A DNA stretch of 64,000 nucleotides from Pyxidicoccus trucidator (GCF_010894435.1 NZ_JAAIXZ010000001.1:588322-652321), one strand, 5' to 3'. Shown: positions 16,205-23,758, counted from the first letter of the stretch. Made by a program: numbers and translations. The notes: a model not told the origin generated them from the sequence alone.

Positions 16205-17488
16205 TCAGTACGTGAGGCCGTGCTTCGCGGCCTGGGCCTTGACGCCCTTCATCACGTTGGCGTCGAAGGCGTCCTCCTTCTCGGACACGTTCTTGGAGAG
16301 CCAAGCGTCGCGGTCCGCCGCCAGCTTCGCCGCCTGCGCCTCCAGCACCTTCTTCTCCTCGGCGAGCTGCGTCACCTTCGCGGCCTGCGCCTCCTTGCTC
16401 AGGCCCTTCAGCTCCGCCGGAAGCTCCTCACCCTTCACGCTGGCCAGCGCCGCCGGAGCAGAAACCAGGTCCACCGCGCCACCCACCGCCTCCGGAGCGC
16501 TGCTCTCCATGGCCGGAGCGGCGGCACCCGCCGGCTTCTTCGCGGCACGCGTCTTCTTCATGTAGCTGATGCGCTCCGCCGCGGCTTCAGCGCCCAGGCT
16601 CGCCATGGCATCGGCGCGGGCGCGGTTCTCCGCCTGCACCTCGGCGCGGCCCGTGTAGAGCGTCTTCGACGCCAGCTCCGTGTTCACCTTCGCCAGCTCG
16701 GCGTCGTACGGCGTCGCCACGGCGACCATGCCGCCCCCCTGGTCGATGCTGTCGAACGTGCCGTCCGTCAGCTTCGCCACGTGGCGCCAGGCGACCTCCG
16801 TCTCACCGTCCCCGCCGCAGCGCACCGTGTTCACCACGATGTGCTTGTCCCGGGCGCGCTTCGCCCAGTGCTTGAAGTTCCAGTCGTCGTTGCGCTCGGC
16901 CGGAGGCGCATCGCCCACGAGGAAGATGACCTTCATCACCTCGCGGTTCTTGCTCCAGGACAGCTTCGACACCGCCTCGCCGAGCCCGCGGCCCACATGC
17001 TCGGGCGCGTCGCCGCCACCACCCGCCTGGAACTTGCGGAGGTTGGCGAAGACGGTGTCCAGGTCCTCGCTCAGGTCGAAGCGCTTCGTGACGTAGTCGT
17101 CGCCCACGTCGCGGTACGCCACCAGGCCCACCTTCAGGTTCGGCGTCGGCCGGCCCTGCGCGATGCGGGAGGCGATGGAGTAGATCTTCCGCTTCGCCCC
17201 CTCCAGCAGCCCGCTCATGGAGCCGGTGGTGTCGAGCACGAAGACCACTTCGATTTCCGGACGCGCGCCCTGGGCCTGCAGAGGCGCCACCTGTCCCTGC
17301 GGCTGGCTGCCCTGGACCTGCTGCGGCGGGGGGGCGGGCTTCGCGGTGGCGTCGGGCTTCACCGCCGCGGGCTTCGTCGGCTTGGTGGAGCTCGGGGTGA
17401 CGACGGACTCGGCCAGGGCCGGAGCGGAGGACAGGGTGGTGGCGAGCGCGGCCGACAGCACGGCTCGCGACAGGGACTTGAGGTCCAT
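16205..17488 (-). CDS. Exported von Willebrand factor A domain protein
   Basis: A 427-residue secreted protein. Signal peptide: KSLSRAVLSAALATTLSSAPALAES. Residues 30-75 are a Pro/Lys/Gln-rich linker. The VWA domain starts near 78 with a MIDAS sequence DTTGSMS (D86, T88, S90), a further metal-loop Thr/Asp region (GGGGDAPEHV) and IFLVGDAPPA. A C-terminal region of about 130 residues is rich in Ala, Lys and Glu (EAQAAKVTQLAEEKKVLEAQAAKLAADRDAWL), predicted coiled coil. No membrane anchor is seen after the signal, so it is probably periplasmic or released. Such domains bind protein ligands through a metal ion; the partner is unknown. It is monocistronic, followed by a terminator and divergent from the toxin gene. 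Confidence 0.88.
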   Translation of the reverse strand: MDLKSLSRAVLSAALATTLSSAPALAESVVTPSSTKPTKPAAVKPDATAKPAPPPQQVQGSQPQGQVAPLQAQGARPEIEVVFVLDTTGSMSGLLEGAKRKIYSIASRIAQGRPTPNLKVGLVAYRDVGDDYVTKRFDLSEDLDTVFANLRKFQAGGGGDAPEHVGRGLGEAVSKLSWSKNREVMKVIFLVGDAPPAERNDDWNFKHWAKRARDKHIVVNTVRCGGDGETEVAWRHVAKLTDGTFDSIDQGGGMVAVATPYDAELAKVNTELASKTLYTGRAEVQAENRARADAMASLGAEAAAERISYMKKTRAAKKPAGAAAPAMESSAPEAVGGAVDLVSAPAALASVKGEELPAELKGLSKEAQAAKVTQLAEEKKVLEAQAAKLAADRDAWLSKNVSEKEDAFDANVMKGVKAQAAKHGLTY

Positions 17489-17730
17489 GGCGTTCTCCAG
17501 GGGGAGGGCGAAAAGCAGCGGTTTGGGATGGGTCCTGCGCGCGCGTTCGACTGGTAAACGGACGACCTGCCCGGAAGGTCTACGCCGGGGGTTCGTGGGC
17601 GTTCTGGAGCAGAACCACTCCGGGAACGCGGGCCCTCACGGCTCCAGCCAGAGTAGATTAACCTGCTTTTCCAGAGCGCCTGATTCCCGCTTCATCGCTG
17701 GGGCGTGAGGCCCAGGCTCCTGGGGAAGAC

Positions 17731-19095
17731 ATGACTCCACGCGGTTTGACGCCGCTGTTGATGGTGATCCTCGTCGGGTGTGGAACCTCCGCGAGAACCC
17801 TGCGACTGCACACGGGACAGGGAGAACCACTCGTCTACACGTCCCGCGCAGACAGCGCGCCGGTGGAGCTGGAGGAGGAGGAGTTCGAAGAGGCCCTGCA
17901 GCAGCTGGGGCGCGACGTTTCCATCTCATCCAACCCTCGAAGGGCGGCCCTGCGGCTGTTCGAGGACTCCCTGTGGCCGCGGACCTCCTCGGGCGCCAGC
18001 GAGCGGGTGGGCATCGTCACGATTGGGCGCCCCCGGCAATCTCTGGAGGTTGTGCCCGAGGAACAGGAGGCACGAGGGAAGCTCGCAGGTGACTATGGGC
18101 GCTGGTGCCAGCGAGAGCGACTTCCCCGTGACTGCCTGCATCTGCTGGATGCGGGGCCCACGCTGGACGAGGAGGGCAAGCGCACTCTGGCCTTCCGCCT
18201 CGCCATCGATGTGGTCTGGGACGAGACCGCCGAGGCGCTGGAAGACCTGACCGACAAGGACGCGGTCATCGCCATGCTGGCGACGACCGGAGCCGTCTAC
18301 TTCGGATTGTGGCTGCTGCCCGAGCCGATCTCCAAAGGCGTGGCCGCCGTCCTGACGGTGGGTCTCGTCGCGTACCTCGGCTGGGACACGGTCTGGAGCC
18401 TCATCCAAGGCTGGAAGGTGCTGGCTGAAGAAGTGCGCGCGGCCACCACCTTCGAGGAGGTTCAAGCGGCGGGAGAGAAGTACGGCAGGGTGATGGGACA
18501 GCACGCCGCGCGCACCTTCGTCATGCTCGCGATGGCAGCGCTGGGCAGCACGGCACAGACGATGGCGGCGAAGCTCCCCACGCTGCCCGGCTCCGCGCAG
18601 GCGGCACTGGTGGGCACGGAGCAGGGAGGCTTCCGGCTCGCGGGAGCGGGGCAGGTCGTCTCGGTGGAAGTGGCCGCGGGAGGTGTCATCACCATCGCGC
18701 TGGACCCGGGTGCCGTGGCGGCAACGGCTCGGGATGCGAGCGCCGCATCCTCAGGCCCGGTGGATGGCGAAGGGCACGAGCATCACATCGCGACCAACAA
18801 GTGGAAGGACGCCACGCACAGTGGGGGGCCGTGGACACCGAAGCTTCAGAAACTCTTCGACCGCGCTGGCATGTCGCTGGACGACCCCGCCAACCGGGTT
18901 CGCGTCCCAGGGCACAAGGGACCTCACCCAAAGGAATATCACGAAGAGGTCTACAGCATCCTCGACCAGGCAACCACGCGGTGCGGAACCATCGAATACT
19001 GCCGGGCGGCGTTGACCAAGGCGCTTCGAAGACTCGCCAAGGAGATCGTCACGCCGAATACAAGGCTCAACAAGTGGGTCACCCGGGCAGAATGA
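17731..19095 (+). CDS. Lipoprotein polymorphic toxin with C-terminal AHH/HNH-type nuclease domain (SitA-like)
   Basis: A 454-residue protein in three parts. The N-terminus MTPRGLTPLLMVILVGCGT is a lipoprotein signal with Cys17 in an LVGC lipobox, followed by the segment LRLHTGQGEPLVYTSR and an acidic stretch. Residues about 175-227 hold two hydrophobic helices separated by PEPISKG, and a conserved-looking Ala/Gly-rich region follows (RVMGQHAARTFVMLAMAALG). The C-terminal 110 residues are an AHH-type domain of the HNH/endonuclease VII fold: HEHHIATNKW (H349-H352), the K-HSGG-P segment, then GHKGPHPKEYHEEVYSIL (H395, H399, H404) and a Cys pair (RCGTIEYC). This matches lipidated nuclease toxins of myxobacteria such as SitA, which are passed between siblings by outer-membrane exchange. 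Codon use is less GC-biased than in neighbours. The next gene encodes the likely immunity protein. No sitB-like gene precedes it. Confidence 0.8.
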   Translation: MTPRGLTPLLMVILVGCGTSARTLRLHTGQGEPLVYTSRADSAPVELEEEEFEEALQQLGRDVSISSNPRRAALRLFEDSLWPRTSSGASERVGIVTIGRPRQSLEVVPEEQEARGKLAGDYGRWCQRERLPRDCLHLLDAGPTLDEEGKRTLAFRLAIDVVWDETAEALEDLTDKDAVIAMLATTGAVYFGLWLLPEPISKGVAAVLTVGLVAYLGWDTVWSLIQGWKVLAEEVRAATTFEEVQAAGEKYGRVMGQHAARTFVMLAMAALGSTAQTMAAKLPTLPGSAQAALVGTEQGGFRLAGAGQVVSVEVAAGGVITIALDPGAVAATARDASAASSGPVDGEGHEHHIATNKWKDATHSGGPWTPKLQKLFDRAGMSLDDPANRVRVPGHKGPHPKEYHEEVYSILDQATTRCGTIEYCRAALTKALRRLAKEIVTPNTRLNKWVTRAE

Positions 19096-19110
19096 CGTGA
19101 GGAGTGCGCC

Positions 19111-19680
19111 ATGACAGCTCGATACTTCGACCTTTCCGAAGACGTCTATGCGCCCGGGCGATGGACCTTGGGCCACCCGCTCGATTCATCAGGCCATCAA
19201 CTCCAGGACCCCTGGCAGTTCAGGGTGGGCACCCCGGCCCTGCTCAAAGAACGTGTCCGGATTCCCATCGACCATGCGGGCAGGCCGCTCGACTTCTCGC
19301 ACGCGGCCTTCAGCATCCCCATCGTTCACGCCAGGGTGGCCGCGCTCTTCATCTCCCTGGCGCCCCACGACGTGGAACTCATCCCCGTGGATATCGACTC
19401 GCAGCCCGAACAGCACTTCATCCTGAACGCCGTCCACTCCAGGCGATGCATCGACGACGAAGCATCCGCCGAGGTGCAGTACTGGACCGAGGAGGACGGG
19501 CTCCCGGAGAAAGTTGGTACGTACTTCTCCGTCTCCGGCATGCGCATCGACCCCACGAAAGTAGGAAACGCCCGAGTCTTCCGCCCCTGGGGCTGGACGG
19601 TCGCCCTCATCGTCTCCGAGGACCTCAAGCAGGCCCTGGAGCGCGCGGGCGTCACTGGCACAAGCTTCAAGGAGGTCTGA
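19111..19680 (+). CDS. Imm11-like immunity protein for the upstream toxin
   Basis: A 189-residue cytoplasmic protein without signal peptide, 15 nt downstream of the toxin gene with a GAGGAG ribosome site. The sequence (MTARYFDLSEDVYAPGRWTL..., KERVRIPIDHAGRPLDFSHAAFSIPIVH, FILNAVHSRRCIDDEASAEVQYW) resembles the DUF1629/Imm11 family, which is found next to AHH and other nuclease toxins in myxobacteria. It should bind and neutralise the nuclease domain in the producing cell. Family assignment is from pattern memory; the position immediately after the toxin is the strongest evidence. Its codon bias is intermediate, like that of the toxin. Confidence 0.78.
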   Translation: MTARYFDLSEDVYAPGRWTLGHPLDSSGHQLQDPWQFRVGTPALLKERVRIPIDHAGRPLDFSHAAFSIPIVHARVAALFISLAPHDVELIPVDIDSQPEQHFILNAVHSRRCIDDEASAEVQYWTEEDGLPEKVGTYFSVSGMRIDPTKVGNARVFRPWGWTVALIVSEDLKQALERAGVTGTSFKEV

Positions 19681-19692
19681 CCTCCCTGCCCC

Positions 19693-20592
19693 ATGCGCGT
19701 CTTCTACTCCGACACCTACGAGGTGCCCCTGCCTCCCGGGCACCGCTTCCCCATGGAGAAGTACCGCCTGCTGCGCGAGGCCCTCCTCGACCGCGGCATC
19801 CTCCCACCCGGCTCGCTCACCGAGTCCGCCCCCTGCTCCCGCGAGGACCTGGAGCGCGTCCACACGCCCCGCTACCTCGACGCCTTCTTCCAGGGCACCC
19901 TCACCGACGCCGAGCTCCGCCGGCTGGGCTTCCCCTGGTCTCCTGCCCTGGTCGCGCGCTCGTGCGCCGCCGTGTCCGGCACCCTCGACGCCGCCCGCGC
20001 AGCCTTGCGCGACGGCATCGCCGGCAACCTCGCCGGAGGCACCCACCACGGCTTCCCCGACCATGGGGAGGGCTTCTGTGTCTTCAACGACATCGCCGTC
20101 GCCATCCGCGCCCTCCAGGCCCGCCACGCCATCCGCCGCGCCGTCGTCGTCGACCTCGACGTGCACCAGGGCAACGGCACCGCCGCCATCTTCGCGGGCG
20201 ATGACTCCGTCTTCACCTTCTCCATGCACGGCGAGCACAACTTCCCCTTCCGCAAGCAGCCCTCCTCCCGCGACGTGGGCCTGTCCGACGGCACCGGGGA
20301 CCGCGACTACCTCGACACGCTCGCCCTCCACCTGCCCGAGGTGCTGGAGACCGCCGGCGCCGACATCCTCTTCTTCCAGGCCGGCGTGGACCCGCTCGCC
20401 GAGGATGCCCTCGGCCGGCTCTCCCTCACCCACGCCGGCCTGCGCGAGCGGGACCGCATCGTCCTGGAGGCCGCCCGTCACCGGGGCCTGCCCGCGGTGC
20501 TCACCCTCGGCGGCGGGTATGCGAAGCCGCTCTCCGCCACCCTCGACGCACACGTGAGCACGTACGAAGTGGCCATGGCGATGTTCCGCTGA
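19693..20592 (+). CDS. Histone deacetylase / acetoin-utilization (AcuC-like) family hydrolase
   Basis: A 299-residue Zn-dependent deacetylase of the arginase/HDAC fold. Key elements are AGGTHHGFPDHGEGFCVFNDIA (the tandem His pair of the charge relay), VVDLDVHQGNGTAAIF (Asp and His zinc ligands), FFQAGVDPLAEDALG (second Asp ligand) and LTLGGGYAKPL (the substrate-stabilising Gly-Gly-Tyr). All catalytic residues appear intact. Bacterial members remove acetyl groups from acetyl-lysine proteins or small acetylated amines. It starts only 12 nt after the immunity gene, so it may share a transcript with it, though codon bias returns here to the genome norm, suggesting it belongs to the resident chromosome. 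Confidence 0.9.
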   Translation: MRVFYSDTYEVPLPPGHRFPMEKYRLLREALLDRGILPPGSLTESAPCSREDLERVHTPRYLDAFFQGTLTDAELRRLGFPWSPALVARSCAAVSGTLDAARAALRDGIAGNLAGGTHHGFPDHGEGFCVFNDIAVAIRALQARHAIRRAVVVDLDVHQGNGTAAIFAGDDSVFTFSMHGEHNFPFRKQPSSRDVGLSDGTGDRDYLDTLALHLPEVLETAGADILFFQAGVDPLAEDALGRLSLTHAGLRERDRIVLEAARHRGLPAVLTLGGGYAKPLSATLDAHVSTYEVAMAMFR

Positions 20593-20651
20593 GCACGCCC
20601 ACCCCAGGGCGCCTTGCCCGCACGGCGGGACGGACGGATGCTGGGCCCTCC

Positions 20652-21374
20652 ATGAGCCCCTTGAACCCGATGCCCGTCCTCCGCCGGAGCTTCCTCCTCC
20701 TGGGCTGCCTGCTCGCCGCCGCGTGCACGAGCGACACGCCCTTCTACAGCGTGCAGGTCGACGTCATCGACGCTGTCAGCCTCACGCCCGGCGAGTCCAC
20801 CCCCGTGGAGATAACCCTCAGCCGCGTCAGCGATACGCCGGGGGAAGTCCGCCTCAGCCTGGAGAACGAGCCAGAAGGCGTCACCCTCTCGCCCGACGTC
20901 ATCCTGCCCGCGGGCGAGGACAGCATCACCGCCACGCCCACGCTCGCGGTGGCCGCGACGACCACGGCGGAGGCCGGCCTCTACCGGACGCAATTGCTGG
21001 CGACGGACGAGGCCAATGACCGCGCGGCGGGCGCCACCTTCTTCGTCGTCCTCCTCGCAACTCCCGCCGCACAGCCGGACTTCTCCATCTCCGTCGAGCC
21101 CCGCCAGGTGAACCTCTTCGCGGGCCAGAGTCAGCAGGTGACGGTGGCGGTGACGCGCGCGGAGGGCTTCACCGGCGTGGTGACGCTGACGCTCGAGTCC
21201 CCCACGTCCCGCGTCTTCGCGGCGCCCACCACCGTCCCCGCGGGCACCACCGCCCAGCTGTTCCTCGTCGCCACGGACCGCGCCACCACGCGCGTCCCCG
21301 TGCCCACCACCGTCGTCGCCACCACCGAGGACGGACGGAGGGCCACCACCGGCCTCACCATCAACGTGCGCTAG
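20652..21374 (+). CDS. Lipoprotein with two beta-sandwich (Ig-like) repeats
   Basis: A 240-residue lipoprotein with signal RRSFLLLGCLLAAACTSD (lipobox LAAAC). Two similar segments of about 90 residues follow, each containing a 'VSLTPGES.PVEITLSR' or 'VNLFAGQSQQVTVAVTR' strand and an 'EVRLSLE' or 'VVTLTLES' strand, typical of bacterial Ig-like domains in surface lipoproteins. No enzyme motif. Probably an envelope-anchored structural or binding protein. An in-frame ATG at 20670 would be a shorter start. Confidence 0.8.
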   Translation: MSPLNPMPVLRRSFLLLGCLLAAACTSDTPFYSVQVDVIDAVSLTPGESTPVEITLSRVSDTPGEVRLSLENEPEGVTLSPDVILPAGEDSITATPTLAVAATTTAEAGLYRTQLLATDEANDRAAGATFFVVLLATPAAQPDFSISVEPRQVNLFAGQSQQVTVAVTRAEGFTGVVTLTLESPTSRVFAAPTTVPAGTTAQLFLVATDRATTRVPVPTTVVATTEDGRRATTGLTINVR

Positions 21375-21417
21375 CGCGGCCCCACACGGAAGCGCGTCGC
21401 CTTCGCGCTCCACCGGA

Positions 21418-21436
21418 GCCCCGCACGACACGGGGC
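21418..21436. terminator. Possible stem-loop between convergent lipoprotein and pirin genes
   Basis: GCCCCG (21418-21423) pairs with CGGGGC (21431-21436) across CACGACA, in the 121-nt gap between convergent genes. It is short and has no T-tract. Confidence 0.4.
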
Positions 21437-21495
21437 CAGGCGCCGGAGGGGAAGCACCCCACCCGGCCCAGGCCCCGCGGCGTTTCCGGCCCTGC

Positions 21496-22356
21496 TCAGG
21501 CCAGGTCGAACAGGAGCGCCTCGATGGGCTCCTCGGCGGCGAGCACCAGCCGCTCCTCGGCGGAGACGGCCACCCCGTCGCCGGCCTTCACCTTCACGCC
21601 ATTCAGCGTGCCCGAGCCCCTCGCCACCTGCACCCAGGCATGCCGGCCCGGTGCCAGCGCGTACTCGGCCTGCTCCCCCTGCCCCAGCAACGTGCCGTGC
21701 AGCACCACGTCCTGGTGCACCGTCAGCGAGCCGTCACGCCCGTCCGGCGACGCCACCACCCGGAAGCGGCCCTGCCGCTCCTTCTCGTCGAACGCCTTCT
21801 GCTCGTAGCCGGGCTTCAGCCCCTGCTCCTTCGGGAAGAGCCATATCTGCAGCAGGTGCAGCGGCTGGTCGAAGCTGTTCTTCTCGCTGTGCAGCACACC
21901 CGTGCCCGCCGTCATGCGCTGCACCTCACCCGCCTTGATGACCGCGTGGGTGCCCATGCTGTCGCGGTGCTCCACCGCGCCGCTCAGGACGTAGGTGATG
22001 ATTTCCATGTCCCGGTGCGGGTGCATGCCGAACCCGCGCTGCGGCGCCACGGTGTCCTCGTTGATGACCCGCAGCGAGCGGAACCCCATGAAGTCGGGGT
22101 CGTGGTAGTCCGCGAACGAGAAGGTGTGGTGTGTGTCCAGCCAACCGTGGTTGGCATGGCCCCGCTCTTCACCCGAGCGAACGTAGATCATGGCCTGCCT
22201 CTCTTCCTTTCTTTGTTGCAACTTGGATGCAGCAGGGGCCTCGCGCGTTGCGGGGGACGACAGCAGCGCGCCACCCGCGAGCCCCGACGCGCCGGCCACC
22301 AGCCCGCCAGCCACCTGACGCCGGCTGAGCAGGCGCCCCGCCCCGCCGCCGCTCAC
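21496..22356 (-). CDS. Pirin family protein with likely Tat signal extension
   Basis: A bicupin of the pirin/YhhW family. The core starts MIYVRSGEERGHANHGWLDTHHTFSFADY and contains the metal-binding GFGMHPHRDMEIITYVLSG and later GTGVLHSEKNS. Start choice is open. ATG at 22191 has a purine-rich AGAGAGG site and gives 231 residues of normal pirin. The GTG at 22356 overlaps the YceI stop (GTGA), keeps strong third-position GC and adds 55 residues with a twin-arginine leader (LLSRRQVAGGLVAGASGLAGGALLSS). I favour the long form. If right, the enzyme, which may act as a quercetinase-like or redox-sensing protein, works outside the cytoplasm alongside YceI. Confidence 0.82.
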   Translation of the reverse strand: MSGGGAGRLLSRRQVAGGLVAGASGLAGGALLSSPATREAPAASKLQQRKEERQAMIYVRSGEERGHANHGWLDTHHTFSFADYHDPDFMGFRSLRVINEDTVAPQRGFGMHPHRDMEIITYVLSGAVEHRDSMGTHAVIKAGEVQRMTAGTGVLHSEKNSFDQPLHLLQIWLFPKEQGLKPGYEQKAFDEKERQGRFRVVASPDGRDGSLTVHQDVVLHGTLLGQGEQAEYALAPGRHAWVQVARGSGTLNGVKVKAGDGVAVSAEERLVLAAEEPIEALLFDLA

Positions 22357-22904
22357 GCCGCCTTCTCCGCCGCGGGCACCGCCACCGCCTGCACGTCGAT
22401 GGAGATGTCCACGCGCTCGCCCACGAGCAGGCCGCCCGTCTCCATCGCCTGGTTCCACACCAGCCCGAAGTCCTTCCGGTCGATGCTCGTCGAGGCCTGG
22501 AAGGCGAGGCGCTCGTTGCCCCACGGGTCCTTCAGCCGGCCCAGCAACTCCGCGTCCAGCACCACCTCGCGCGTCACGTCGCGGAGGGTGAGGTCCCCCG
22601 TCACGTGGTAGCGATTCTTCCCCGCCACCGACACCTTCCTGCTGCGGAAGATGAGCTTGGGGAAGGCCGCCACGTCGAAGAAGTCCGGCGAGCGCAGGTG
22701 GTTGTCACGCTGCTCCACGCCGGTGTCGAGGCTCGCCGCTTCAATCTTCACCTCCACCGCGCCGCGCGTGAGGTCCTCGCCGTCCAGCACCACCTTCCCC
22801 TCGAAGCGGGCGAAGCGGCCGTGCACCTTCGCCACCACCATGTGGCGCACCGTGAAGCCGAGGGTGGAGTGGGTGGTGTCGAGGTTCCAGGTCTGGATGG
22901 CCAT
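22353..22904 (-). CDS. YceI-family lipid-binding protein
   Basis: A 183-residue YceI domain: [31 protein letters not shown] at the start, then [32 protein letters not shown] and [18 protein letters not shown]. The family is a lipocalin-like barrel that binds polyisoprenoid-type lipids. Many homologues are periplasmic but this one starts directly at the domain with no signal peptide, so it may be cytoplasmic. The ATG at 22904 is preceded by ACAGGAGAGA. Its stop overlaps the GTG of the pirin gene. A Fur-like motif lies upstream. Confidence 0.92.
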   Translation of the reverse strand: MAIQTWNLDTTHSTLGFTVRHMVVAKVHGRFARFEGKVVLDGEDLTRGAVEVKIEAASLDTGVEQRDNHLRSPDFFDVAAFPKLIFRSRKVSVAGKNRYHVTGDLTLRDVTREVVLDAELLGRLKDPWGNERLAFQASTSIDRKDFGLVWNQAMETGGLLVGERVDISIDVQAVAVPAAEKAA

Positions 22905-23017
22905 GTTCGTCTCTCCTGTGTCCAGCGTGTCTGCCCCACCTAGAGCAACCGCCGGGCCACGACTCAAACCACTGGAATCACTTGAAACATGCTCCCTGGG
23001 TCATTCAGGTCCATATC

Positions 23018-23027
23018 ATAATGAGAA
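23018..23027. promoter_or_regulatory. Weak Fur-box-like motif in the yceI / release-factor intergenic region
   Basis: ATAATGAGAA within the AT-rich block 23008-23048 matches about half of a Fur-type operator (GATAATGAGAATCATTATC), lying between divergent genes. The second half is poorly conserved, so this is suggestive only. A nearby short dyad, CCTCTC-N5-GAGAGG, lies at 23033-23049. Confidence 0.25.
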
Positions 23028-23055
23028 CCAATCCTCTCTACTTGAGAGGCCTCAG

Positions 23056-23080
23056 CCCGCCCGGTGGCCCACCGGGCGGG
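23056..23080. terminator. Perfect 12-bp hairpin in the 22905-23161 gap
   Basis: CCCGCCCGGTGG-C-CCACCGGGCGGG is a perfect inverted repeat with a one-base centre. It lies between divergent genes, so a terminator role is not expected from layout; it could act as an RNA structure in the leader of the release-factor-like gene or as a DNA element. Confidence 0.4.
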
Positions 23081-23161
23081 AGGGCGGGAGCGCCCCTCGT
23101 CACAAGGGCCGCACGACAGCGGTGCACGACGCCGCCCGCGAGGGCTAGGTTGAGAGGCGCC

Positions 23162-23539
23162 ATGAGCACCTCCCCCGCACGCCGACACGCCGCGCACGCT
23201 GCCCTCGCCCTGGATGACGAGGCGCTGCTGAAGGCGTGCGAGGTGGAGTACTTCATCGCCTCGGGCCCGGGCGGTCAGCACCGCAACACCACCGCCAGCG
23301 GCGTGCGCCTCACGCACCCGCCCACGGAGCTGTCCGTCACCGCCACCGAGCGTCGCAGCCAGGTGCAGAACAAGGGCGTCGCGCTCGACCGGCTCCGCGA
23401 GGGACTCAAGGCCCTCACCTTCGTCCCCAAGGTGCGCCGCGCCACCAAGCCCAGCGCGGGCTCGAAGCGACGGCGGCTGGAGGGCAAGAAGCGCACGTCC
23501 GAGAAGAAGACCCTGCGCAGCAGCAAGTCTCTCGACTGA
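23162..23539 (+). CDS. Peptide chain release factor-like protein (RF-1 domain, GGQ)
   Basis: A 125-residue stand-alone peptidyl-tRNA hydrolase domain of class I release factors. The GGQ motif is in [13 protein letters not shown] (residues 37-39), and [11 protein letters not shown] continues as in RF domains. The C-terminus is strongly basic ([28 protein letters not shown]), like the ribosome-mRNA-channel tail of ArfB/YaeJ, which rescues stalled ribosomes. It lacks the codon-recognition domains of RF1/RF2. The role in ribosome rescue is inferred from GGQ and tail; it may instead be another RF-like family such as the mtRF-R/C12orf65 type. Confidence 0.85.
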   Translation: MSTSPARRHAAHAALALDDEALLKACEVEYFIASGPGGQHRNTTASGVRLTHPPTELSVTATERRSQVQNKGVALDRLREGLKALTFVPKVRRATKPSAGSKRRRLEGKKRTSEKKTLRSSKSLD

Positions 23540-23557
23540 GGCGATGTGTTGACAGGC

Positions 23558-23573
23558 AGACAGACGTCTGTCT
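23558..23573. promoter_or_regulatory. 16-bp perfect palindrome upstream of pilY1
   Basis: AGACAGACGTCTGTCT is a perfect 8+8 palindrome, starting 9 nt downstream of a TTGACA hexamer start (23549-23554). Its position is 19 nt after the release-factor-like stop and about 200 nt upstream of pilY1. It resembles a dimeric repressor operator in form. Confidence 0.55.
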
Positions 23574-23575
23574 CA

Positions 23576-23591
23576 CGGGACACCCGTTGCT
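23576..23591 (+). promoter_or_regulatory. pilY1: Candidate sigma-54 (-24/-12) promoter for pilY1
   Basis: CGGGACACCCGTTGCT keeps the invariant GG (23577-23578) and GC (23589-23590) at correct spacing and matches TTGC plus A and C of TGGCAC. If used, transcription would start near 23602. Sigma-54 control of pilin genes is known in myxobacteria, but the -24 element deviates at three positions. Confidence 0.4.
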
Positions 23592-23758
23592 ATGCAAGCC
23601 TTTGCGGCCTCGCAAAGTTTGCGTAGCAAGAAACACCTTCTGTTTACAGAAACAGCGGGATTTTCCGGACTCCTCTTCGGAGGGAGCGCCCGTCTTCCGG
23701 GGCACATGGCGTGCAGTGGCCTGGTGTGAAGCCGACCCAGCGGGGTCGGCCCACACCA
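23587..23758 (+). other. Array of three strong dyads in the pilY1 leader
   Basis: First dyad (23587-23629): TTGCTATGCAA and CTTTGCG pair with CGCAAAG and TTGCGTAGCAA with one mismatch. Second (23640-23655): CTGTTT-ACAG-AAACAG. Third (23722-23758): TGGTGTG plus CCGACCC pair with GGGTCGG plus CACACCA across AGCG, ending 16 nt before the pilY1 ATG. This could be a structured 5' leader controlling pilY1. I could not match it to a known riboswitch. Confidence 0.5.

Noticed and set aside
16170-16205. A tRNA-like GGTTCGACCC segment.
   Set aside because: No acceptor or anticodon arms can be drawn around it, and it belongs to the terminator between convergent genes.
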